Assembly (NCBI GenBank): GCA_030248135.1
Contig: JASANC010005033.1
Location: 33,972 to 97,971 of the forward strand
Reading direction: 5' to 3'
Source: Theristus sp. LFF4_11
Lineage: Eukaryota; Nematoda; Chromadorea; Monhysterida; Xyalidae
Length of the DNA: 64,000 nucleotides
The notes under the pieces are model-generated. The model searched no databases and had not been told where the DNA came from. It saw nothing but the letters and a program-made list of their open reading frames with translations. Every line of letters starts with the position of its first letter. The first letter of the stretch is position 1. The position numbers and the translations under genes were made by a program. Shown here one piece after another: positions 11,170 to 23,100 of this stretch.

Positions 11170-14100
11170 CTAATCACAGTGCATATCGTGCTTGTCTCCG
11201 GTGCACTCCCTGTCTTTCGTGCCTTCCCCATCTGCAGCGTCATTCCACGGTGTGTAACGCCACTTCGGGAACACCCTCTTATACAGGTTCATGAGCACCG
11301 TATCTTGCTGCGTAAGCTTCGCATCGAAACGACATTTCATCAGACCATGCGTTCCTGCAGGAAAAAATACAACAAATGTATTTCGAGGTAAATTTTGGGG
11401 CTGCCGAGTTTTATGAAAAATCTGAAAAAAAACCAAACCGAGTGGCTCGAGAATATGCCCCCGACGGCCATACTTGGTGCGCAACTCGACTGGCTTGAAC
11501 CAAAGGATGTCGTCACGATTGAAGAACATGTAGCGCACCTGTAACGAAGCTGACATATAATCGAAAAGAAACATTGCACGGTCGAACGTTGCTTTCAGAC
11601 AATTTCTTCTGTTAATGATCGTACAAGTTGTACCACAATTGTTTCCAGTCTGGTGTTTGTTTTTGTCACACAGCCAGTCAATTACACAGAAAAAGCAGTC
11701 TTGTGATATCTTCGGCGTTTTCAAGCGTGTGTTACATTATCTAAAAATGCGGGAGACACACATAAAAGGAGGAATATGGCCTTGTGTAAGCAGTGAGAAA
11801 CTTTTTTGCTTCGTAACTATTTTCAAATCTCTGATGTGGCACACGGATACAAGTACATAAGAGTCATATTTTTGCGCCGCGTTTGTTTTGCTGAAAACCC
11901 TAAAAAATCTTCAAAAGCGTTTTTCATATTGTCCTCTTCAGTTAGTGCGAAATCACAGCATGTGTGAAATTCTGCAAACTCTGTGCAGAAACAAAAAGGG
12001 ACTGCAAAGCGTTGCTGCAGATTCGCTCTATTGTTGATGACGTACGCACAGTACGTACACACCAGTGACAAAAATGTGTTGTCTTCCGTTGATTTTCACC
12101 CTCCTTCCGAGTTCCAAAAACCCGAAGGTACCAAAGTCCTGTGGATTGTTGTAGGAGGAGTGTGGATGTTGGCTGAACCGTCCGTCCCATGAGCCATCGC
12201 CTTCGCCACAAGAAGGGGACTTTGCCTTCACCACAAGAAGGGGACACATTGCCTTTGCCAATACTTCTGCGCAACGCTTTGTTCTTGGCAAAGCAGTGTC
12301 AGTGATCGAAGATGTAATCTCTGTTTTGGTAGTATTACGTCACTATTTGCTCGAAATGCAGCGAATGTAAGTTTCTTTTGTCGAAAAAAGCAGAGGGCGT
12401 CCATGTGCAACCGAAATACCGTATTACCTCTAATAAACCCCATGGGGGTTTATTTCTTCAGCGACTTCTGGGGGTGGGGGTTTATTTTGGGGGGGGGGTT
12501 ATTTTTGGGGGGGGGGTTTATTTACAAACAAATTCTAGGGGTGGGGGTTTGTTGAAAAATGGCAAAAATACCTTGCATGGCAGGCAAGAAACTTCTACTT
12601 TTCACAGAGATTTCCTTTTGTAACAGCCTTTTGTAATGAAATTACCACTAACTCATCCCTTTGGGGCCTTTGGTAGCACAATTTCACCAATGTCACTGCA
12701 TTCAGCCACTGAATTCGCTAGGCATGTGTTTCAAACAGGTTTATAATAAACCCCCATGGGGGTTTATTTTTGGGGGGGGATTATTTGGAAACTTGTCGAG
12801 GGGGTGGAGGTTTATTTTGGGGGGGGGTTAATTTTGGGGGGGGGGGGGTTAATAGAGGTAATACGGTAATGAATAAACGGCGCAAAAATATGGCTCTTAT
12901 GTACTTGTATCCGTGTGCCACATCAGAGTTTTGAAAATAGTTACGAAGCAAAAAAGTTTCTCACTGCTTACACAAGGCCATATTCCTCCTTTTATGTGTG
13001 TCCCCCGCATTTTTAGATAATATTCTGACTTTTACATAAGTCCCAAAAATCGGACATAGTTCAGAATGCGTTGTACATATTCTTCCGAACTTCCCATTCG
13101 GCATCAGCCCACCGAATTTTTATCCATTTTTCGTTTTGGAGAGATGTCGCCAGCTTCCATAGCCGATTTACCCAAAATCGTCAGGATTCAGTATCTAAAA
13201 TTGCTCACATAAGAAAATGAATCTAAACCAGAATCCGTGATCAGCGAATTGAATTACCCTGGACTACACAGGTCTCCTGTTTTTTTTGTTTTAGACTGAC
13301 TTCACCAATTTCCGCGGGCGATTCGCCCGAAATCGTCACAGTCATTATCCTAGCTTGCACACACACAGAAACTAACCAGAAATTCGTGATCAGCGCATTG
13401 AATTACTCTGGACTACACAATTTTCTTATTTTTTGTTTTTTTGCCCCGATTTCGCCAATCTCCACGGCCGATTCGCCTAAAATCGTAACGATTCAATATC
13501 TAGAGTTGCTTACATTAGAAAACTAACCTGATCAGCGCATTGAATTACCCTGAACTACACCATTTTCTTATTTTTTGTTTCTGGGCCGATTTCGCCAATT
13601 TCCACGGTCGATTCGCTCGAAGTCATCACGATTCGGTATCTAGAGTTGCTCACATAAGAAAACTAACCGAAAATTCGTGATCAGCGCACCGAAGAACCTC
13701 GGAATACATTATTTTCTCATTTCTTATTTTTGGACCGATTTCGCCAATTTTCACGGCCGATTCGCCCGAAGTCGTAACGACTTTGGTTATTTAGCTGGTA
13801 TTTGTTTAACTTAGGTTTGTTTAAACTAACTATATGTTTGAATTTGAGCTCTTTAGCTGTTCTTAGTTTTAAAACGGTTTTGCAAACTTGTTTCCTGATG
13901 TGAAACTGTCACTGTTATGGTCAAAAACATGGATATTGATGCGATCAACTGGAAAAAAATACCCATTTTTCGGCATTTTCTTCACATTTTTCAACAAATG
14001 AAAATCGAATTCAAACTCTGCGTTGTTTTTTACCTCAGGAAACGTTGTTGGTTTGTCAAATGACGCTTTCTTGCACACGCTGAAATTGCAAACGTACGTT

Positions 14101-17100
14101 AAAATGCGCATTTTCTGTCATTTTGTGCGAAAAGGCTAAATTTTGAGCCTTGGGGAGCATCGTAGAAAAAAATAAATGCGAAATTTGAAAAATTTAGCAA
14201 ATTTTAACTTAGAAAATGTTTTTATCATAACAGTCAGAATTTTCAAAGTATCACTGAAACTGCGAACACATTTTATGACATAGCCGAAAAAAGGGGTCCA
14301 CAAGAATAACGTTTTTCTCGTTCAGAATCCATCTTATGCGCACACAGCGTGTGTAAAGCATCACCACGAAAAAATTTCTAGTGCACACAGCATACCTGTG
14401 GACTATCTACCTGTGTGCAGCGGAAAAAATTCTCAACTCCTTTTATGTTCACAATGCGAGGCAAACTAATTTTGGAATTTACGCGCGAGCGACTGACGGG
14501 CCATATTATGTCTCATCCGCTGTCCGCTGCGCTCCGCTTCGCTCGCGAATGGACATGATACTTGCCCCACAATCAACGAATTTACACCACGAGAAAACGT
14601 TTAAAAACGTGCCAAAAAACGTTGGAAATATAAACTCAAAAATGAATCTTCGCCAACAAAACAGAAATTGACAACAGAGTGGATTAAGCACACGTACGAC
14701 GGCCGTTTTCGTGTAGACCCGACTCGGATGGCCGCTGAGCACGATTTTCTTGACCACGATTCGGTGCGGGTTAACGGTGAGCACGGAGCCGGTGGCAGCC
14801 AGCATCAGCGGGGCGTCGGCTGATGTGCCTGCAGACGAGTGAGCGACCGCCGTGTTATGGTTGAATTATAAAACGTGCGCAGTCAGCTGATTGGCTGCTT
14901 TGCAATTCGGCCACGTAGGGAACCGCAAGACGTGAGGTATCACAGTGGAATATACCGTGATGCATTCCGACGGTCTTGACACGATTGTCAACAACTATCG
15001 TGATCAGCCAAAAAAAGTATGGAATTTTGCGCTGAACAGAAATTGTTCACTTTTAAATGGCCATGGACACGCGTGTCGGTCGAGTGCCCGATACAGCACG
15101 CAACTTGTGTCCTCATTGAACTGTACCTTGCAGAAACATCAGCACAGTCGACGGCGGGTACGTGATGGGGGCGTAGAACGAGGCGACCGCAGCGGTATCG
15201 GCTGGCAGAAATCGCTCAAACTAGAAAGAAAAATACACGAAACTCACAATCGGAACATCAAACTTGCCAAACACGCTGATTGGCTGTATCCGGTAATTCC
15301 CATTCAGTCTCAAATTGCGTCGATTCTTTCGAATCGAAGTTTCAGGGACACGCTTCGCGGCACACCGTGTACGCCCGGACGAGTCTGACGAACATTTCAA
15401 CCAGCGCACAAAAAACAAAAAAAACGAAACAACAAAAAACCAGCGATTGCCAATCTAAACAATGAGCAGTGAGGGACCTTATGCTTGTTGCCGTTCGTGT
15501 GCTGACTGTAGACGGGAGCGACGAGGAAGCGCCTGAACGCCACTTGCATGACGACCGGCTGTTTCGACTTCAATGGCAACTCGAAGGAACTGTGTCGGTG
15601 GAGCACCGTGCTCAGCAGGCTCATTCGCTGCTCGTGCGCCAACAGACCAACGAGCATCAGCGTACGCGGTTGATGGCGGCGGTGATTGGCTGGAGCAGAC
15701 AGGAAGCTGCGTGTATGATGCCCCGCCTCCACAGCAATCAATGCATGCGCAGAAGGCGGACATCACGTGCTCACCAACCAACCAATCAGTTGATTGCATA
15801 TAATATAGAAATAGACTGCGCATGTACAGTCGAACACTAAATTATAGGCGATCAGCTGATTGGTTGGTCACTATGGTCGTGATGCATGCGTTCTGTGCAG
15901 GCATTGCTGTGGAGGCGGAGTCTGTCCCGAGGAGACAATGATTTTGGTTTCAGCAAAGCAACTGAGAGTTTTGTAAAGTTTACCGATTAAAGACTCGGGC
16001 ACATTGGTCAGATGAACGCGCACGTACCAACCGGGCTGAAAACATTCGACAAGAGTGAGTTGAAAGAAAAACAACTCGCAACGAAACTCGATCACGTCCC
16101 GTCCAAAGTCAACCAATCAACTAAAGCGCTAAGAAATCACTGAAATTCTATGATTTTCTGCTAGGTTCGTATTTTATTGCCCACTGATGTCGTTTTTGTA
16201 TTTGCGAATCAGTCACTGTCAATTCGTCAGTCACTGGAACATGCAAATGAAACGGAACTCTACAACATTTCCAAAACAACTCCACAGCCACAACCAACCA
16301 GGGCACACTCGTCCGAATGCTTCGTTTGCTCGCCAATTAGCGCGCGTTTTCGAGTGCGCTTGTAGTTTTGAAACTGGAAAATACGCGCGTACTCGAGCGG
16401 GAGATTCTCCTTTGGGTCCCACGGCGATGTGCGCAGGCTTTTCAGGCCACGGTAGCTGGAAATTGGCAAAAAACGTACTCGAGGACAGACGGTGAAATTT
16501 TTCAAGAAACACAACGAAAATACAATACATGAAGTTCCCTGTTTGCGGTTTCGAAATGTCGGTGCAAAAAGTACTGAATAACGCGCACCGCTGAAAACGG
16601 ACACGAGCCGGTTGATCCAACGGCGTGTCAACTTCGTCTGGGAACATTTCATTTTGTCGTTGTTCGCGATACAATTGAACCCTGAAGTGGAATATTGAGG
16701 TTTGAAATACTGACAGTAATGCAGGCAGTTCCCTATAAAACCAGTCGCAAGTACCAGAAAGAAACAAAAAATGAAAACTAGCGCACTCTTTTGCGTCAAT
16801 CGCCTCGTCCGGAATGCTCGTGTCTATCTGCGTTGGCGCAGTGGACATCTGAAATCATTCATCGTTTTAATTTTATTTTATTCGTTTATTTTATTTTGTT
16901 TCATTACAAACATCCACAAAATTCATTACTTGTGGCCAGAGTGCAAAATCAAACCCTCACGTTCGTGTAATTCCGTTCAGTTCTACTAAGGTTGGCTGCT
17001 TGTCTGACAACCGTGCATAGTGCACTATTCCAGCAAGCAAAGACACATTTCCCCAATACCGCACAAACGTACAGGCAAACGCTACGCAACGCATGTGTGG

Positions 17101-20100
17101 TATGCCCGTGCGTATGTTTGCAACGTAACAGTGCGCAACAACCCATACACGTTTGCAATTCACACCAACCAACACCGTTAGAGTACAGTCGAACACTAAA
17201 TTATGGGCAGTCAGCTGATTGGTTGGCAATGCACGTGATGCACGCTTGCCGTGCAGGACAGGCTCCGCCTCCGCAGCAATGCCTGCACAGAAAGCGTGCA
17301 TATCACGCGCGTCACCAACCAATCAGCTGATGATTGCCTATAAACTATAGTTGGAATCAACTAACAGCGTCATCATCAATATCCTGGTTGTCCCCCTCTT
17401 GATCGTCCTCAGACCCAGCACTGTCAATCGGTTCCTGACCAGCCGTTTCTGAGAGCATGTCGTCCTGAAAAAGTTGAAAAACACTTTTACAATCATTACA
17501 AAATTAGGGAGAACTTTGGATAACGAAGTCGAGAAAAAGGCCAAGTTTGAAAAACAACAGCAGAGTTTGGCAATCGCAAATATTGCATTTTGAATTCGAT
17601 ACACTGAGATTAACCACAGAAACTCCAATCTGCATGATTTTTCTGGTTTGAAGTTCGAACTTAAAATGGAATAAGCCAGTTCAAACACGTCAAGCACACA
17701 GAAATCTCTGGGGCAAGCTCGACATAATGTTTCAAATGGTTTTGAAAAAGATCCGCATCTGTTTCGCTATTTTAATATTTCAGATTCATCAATTACAGCC
17801 GAAGAAAAGAAATGCCGAAAAAACAACAAACATACATAGTGTAGGGTCCGTGTTTAGACACCGCCTGCAGCTTTCTCAACTTACAGTATTATTGTGTTGA
17901 GTGTTGATGTGTAATAAAGTTCAACTATTCTTTTACTTAAAGCTCAACATGTTCAACATTAGTGGTGATTCATTGTTTGGTTGCTTTTAACTATGCGTTT
18001 TGACTGATTCTAGACACACTTCTCTCTCGACAACCAAATAAACTCTTCCAAGTGTAACGCTTCGGAACGATTGTTTGGTGGTTGTCGACATGCAACGTTG
18101 TTGTCGCGTGTCGCCTCAATAACAATGTCGGCGACAGCGCGACATAGTTCGGCGCTCGTTCGTTTGAACTGGGCGCTTGGGCGACATAGGCGAAGCACCG
18201 TCAGTTTTATGCAATAATAACAATAACTCGTTGAGTACCTTTTAGCCGGAACGTTTTAGCTTTGATTGCGTTTCGTTGTAACCAATTGTAACAATACCAA
18301 CAATTGTAACACAAGTAACCAGAACGTTTTATTCTCAATAGTCACACATTGTATAACAGCCATGAGTGACAGACACCGAAATCCGCATGATGTGAAGTTG
18401 GCACCGCCTCTGAGTTACAAAGACAACTAAGCTGGTGGCCCTCTTACGCGGTGTACTTGCTTGACTGCCAGCGGCCAGGCCGGAGGAGCAGTCCGCGGAG
18501 CGTTGCGGACGCCCCACCCGGACACTGGTGGCCGAGCGGGTACCTCACAATAGTCGAGCTGTACAAGAACGGTAATCAGCTGGATTAAACGCATTTGAAC
18601 TGACCTTTTACCACCACTTTGATATAGCCAATCAGCGAGCCGCGAGCCGTATTCAAACGCCAGACTGTCCAAAAAACTGCAAAATCGCGCATGCTCCACA
18701 GGTTTCGACTGTTTCACTCACATCGATCGAATACTGGCCGCTTGCTGCGTCGTCCTCTGCCCCTGCCCCTGCCTGTTCATCATCGTCGCCGTCGTGAATC
18801 CAAGCTGCCTGGTACTCGGACGTGCCAGCCGGCACCCTCTTGCGTCGCTTTCGTTCTGGAAACGGAAAACTCACACAGTGCGAAATGAATGAAAATCAGC
18901 AATGCGAAAAGTATTGAAACACAAACATTGCTCGTTGTCTGTGCCTCCCGTCATAAAAAAAAAACCGGCAGATACAGTCTAATCCTGCGACATAGCCAAC
19001 TAGCTGATTGGCTGATGCCATGCATTCTGTGGATGAATTGCTGAGGAGGCGGAGGCTGGTTTGCATATAATCCATACATCACGTCGTGCCAACCAACCAA
19101 TCAGCTAGTTGGATATGTTACAGAGTTCGCCTGTACACCAATAACACGGCAGAACGCGCCATCTACTCTTGGAAACGTGCACGCGCGGCACCGACCACTG
19201 GCAGCGTCAGCCAGCTGCTGCGCACTCGGCCACGTCTGCTCCTGTTGCAATTCGTCCGGCTGTGCCTCCGTTTCTAATGGCCACTGTTTGGCGGGGTCGC
19301 TGCGTGCCAACATGCAGCCGTCGATGGCCATCGACTGAATGGAGACAGAGAACAGAGGTTTGAGGGGGTGTTTTTGGCTGGCCTACTCATGGGGTCCTAC
19401 ACTTGTCTGGTATTATGCCGTGCACTGCAGAATAAAAAAATGAGTTAGTAAGTGATCGACCGGTTGAAACATGTTCAATTAAAGCTTTTACGACATCCAA
19501 ACATTTCAAAACCTACACTGCAAAGCAGTTTGCTTTCTCATTGAAAAGGTTCAATTTGAAATAACTGAGTAATGCGGGTTGCTTGTATCTGTGACCTGTT
19601 TGGAGAGGTAAGAAATCAGGACCTTACTCATGCTAAAAAATCAGCTTCCACCTCAGCTCTCAGTTTTTTACTTCCGGGGGGCGGAAAGGGAGGGGGGGGG
19701 GCAGAAAAGGGGGGGGCTGGGAAAGGCCCCCGAGGGGGGGAAACAAAGAGGGGGGGGGGGGGGGGGGGGACCGCAGGAGCCGGGAGGAGGGGGGGGGGGG
19801 GGGGGGGGGGGGGGGAAACGGGAAGGAAAAAGGGGGGGTGGGAGAAGAAAATAATATTTGGGGGGGTGGGAGGGGGGAAAGAAAAAAACGACGCACCGTG
19901 GGGGCGGGGCTGTTTTTTAGTAGGGGGGCTACACGGACTAAGCGGGCCAAATAGAAAAGACTATAACTGGCTGACCGTCAACTATCCCCAGCCCACTAGT
20001 ATACTTTGTTTTTTACCATTCAAATGTACCGAAACAGACAAGATTTCCAAGACACAGGTTTCCGCCAGCAAAAGCACCGTGTACTGTTTCAGCCATCATC

Positions 20101-23100
20101 AAAGCAGTACGACAGCCACAGTGTGCCTGTTTCTCCACAAAAGCACCCTATTTGCAGCGCACGCAGGCTCCACCCACACAGGCACCTACAGCTCTCCTGT
20201 ACTCGAGCGTCTCCAGCAGCATGTGCGCGCGCATCCGCTGCAGATTCGTCGGTGTCCGTTTCGCCATCGCCAACCGCCTCAGCACGTTCACCGCATCCGT
20301 GTCAGTGTCCGCCAACGACAGTTTGCTGTCGAGAGAGCTGCGAAAGTGGACGATGGTCGGAACACGAAGCTTTTTGGATAGTCGACTGGTCTTTTGAAGC
20401 GTTTTGTTTGCTAATTGGTTGTACTGTGAAATTAGTGCTATCCTGTTTTCTTTAATCTGCTGTTGAAACATTACTGCTGTTCGTGATCACGAATAATACC
20501 GCAGTGAGAGACGGATCGACAGACCGTGCACCAGCCAAGGCGGGATCAAATTTGAACAAAATACGTTTGATTCTTCAGTAAACCAGGATATTTATTGTAC
20601 ACCGAAAAAAAGCAAAACAAAAAGCAGTTAGCACTGTTAGTTCCTTGTGAGACTCAATCAACAGTAACAGCTGCATCAAACCACCAACCGCAATTCCAGC
20701 TGTCGAATGACATTTTTTCTAGCCCGCTCTCTGTCCTTCGTACCGAGGCTGCTGAAGCCACACACCACGTTCACAGTCAGCGGTACACCTGGGAAAATCC
20801 GTAATTGGAATGAGAGTTCTGCAATGGTGAATAAAAAACTGACATTATAGAAGCATCTAATTATTTACTCCATTCCGTTTTATTCGATCACTGAGAAATT
20901 GTGTCTTGAAAAAGCCTCACAGAAAAAACTCAGAGAAAAAACGGCATCACAATGCAGCCAATCAGCGTGCTAGGATTTGAAAATTACTGCATTATGAGTG
21001 CAGTGTTTCATAAAAACTACAGTCAATTTGCAAATCACAGACAATGAGCGTATTGGCTGATTTTGAGAATTTGGACCCACTGATTGGACCCAGCTTCGAT
21101 GCAGCCAATCAGCAAGTCAGATTCCACATCCAATGCCCAATCCGAATGCACATGCCATTCAGATGCCCCGAATGCACCGCACAAACTGCTCGTGTTTTCC
21201 AACAAAACTGCATTCATTACCTTGCGCAAAAACCGCGCTCAGCAGGCGCTCTGAATCTTCGCTAATTTCCCCGTCCATTGGCCAGACAATAATCAAGCTG
21301 TCCGAAACCTGCAAAATTAAGATTCATTAATTGCAAGCAAACGCTGCTTTCAACAACAACAACAACAACTATGAAGCCACGCAAGTGATTATAGTTCCAC
21401 CGCGCAACATTCTAGATGAGTTAACACCGTTTGCAAATAAGAGTGGGGGGGCCCTAGGAACATTCCGTGATACATGGAAAAGTTTTTAAACCAAGGGTGC
21501 AGGGACATTCTACTAATCAAGGCGCTTCAGGTTTACCCCCTGAGTACCCCCTGATTATGCCTATAAAGGTCGTTTTTAGGATGCGAAAGTTGAAAAACCC
21601 TCGATTTTTTGCGATTTTTCGCAAAGTGTACCTTTTTAGCCCTACCGTATCTCGTAGTTGCACAGTTTCTGGAACCTCACACAGTATTCACGTGAAAGAT
21701 CTTGCGGAGTTCTTTAAGGCCCTGTATCAATGAGCCCTTGCAAGGGGAGTCCCTGAGGCGCTACGACGCTAGTTAAAATTACTTTTTTTAAAAAAATTAC
21801 GCTATTTTTTTAAAACATTTTTTGAGCTCACAAACACAATTTTTCGATTTTCATTTTTGGTTCTACAGGGGGGTTTTCGGGGTCGCTGAATTCGAATCTG
21901 ATCTTAGATTTTTGCCCCGGGCATTTTTTTGACCTAAAATTGGGCAAAAACACATTTTTTTTGCGTTTTCCAGTGTTTTTTGATTTTAATTTTTAATTTT
22001 AAGTGCGGATTGTTTTTACAAAGCTGTTTTACAACAGCCTTACAACCGCTGTATCGGAATCAGTTTTGATATTTTGCAACTGACCACTTGCCCACCCAAA
22101 AAATGTGTAAAAAGTTGATTTTTTTGCTTTTTGCACACGTTTTCGTTTCACAGTAAAAAAATCAAGTTAGAAACAACTTGTAATTTTAATTTTTAGTTCT
22201 ACATGGAGGGTTTCGGGGTTGCTGAATTTGAATCTGACTTTAGATTTTTGTCCCGGGACTTTTTTGCTTTAAAAGTTGGGCAAAAACACATTTTTATGCG
22301 TTTTCCAGTGGTTTTTTGATTTAATTTTTAATTTTAAATGCGGATTTTTTTAACAAAGCTGTTTTATAACAGCCATACAACCGCTGTATCTGAATCTGTT
22401 TTGATATTTTGCAACTGACCACTTGTCCACTTAAAAAATGGGCAAAAAGTTGATTTTTTTGCTTTTTGCACACGTTTTCGTTTCACAATGAAAAAATCAA
22501 ATTAGAAACAACTTGTAATTTTAATTTTTAGTTTTCCAGGGAGGTTTTCAAGATCGCTGAATTCGAATCTGACTTTAGATTTTTGCCCCGGGCATTTTTA
22601 TTGCTCTAAAAATGGGGCAAAAACACATTTTTATGCGTTTTCCAGTGGTTTTTTGTTTTAATTTTTAGTTTTAAATGTAGAGTTGTTTAAAAAACAGTTT
22701 CATAACAACCTTAGAACCGCTGTAAAGCTGTTATGAAACTGTTTTTTAATCAACTCTACATTTAAAACTAAAAATTAAAACAAAAAACCACTGGAAAACG
22801 CATAAAAATGTGTTTTTGCCCCGTTTTTAGAGCAATAAAAAAGCCCGGGACAAAAATCTAACGTCAGATTCAAATTCAGCGATCTTGAAAACCCCCCTGG
22901 AAAACTAAAAATTAAAATTACAAGTTGTTTCTAACTTGATTTTTTTCACTGTGAAACGAAAACGTGTGCAAAAAGCAAAAAAATCAACTTTTTACCCATT
23001 TTTTAGATGGACAAGTGGTCAGTTGCAAAATATCAAAACTGATTCAGATACAGCGGTTGTATGGCTGTTATAAAACAGCTTTGCTAAAAAAATCCGCACT

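Noticed and set aside
13100..13800. Regularly spaced repeats resembling a CRISPR array
   Set aside because: The host is eukaryotic, units are about 145 bp of degenerate tandem repeat, and there are no short identical repeats with unique spacers.
16231..16848. Single 205-codon minus frame as an intronless gene
   Set aside because: It runs through TSR1 exons 12 and 13 and the introns between them; the spliced model explains the conserved parts.
18440..18560. GC-rich block in TSR1 intron 10 as a missing exon
   Set aside because: No frame matches the acidic TSR1 segment expected there, which is already supplied by exon 11.
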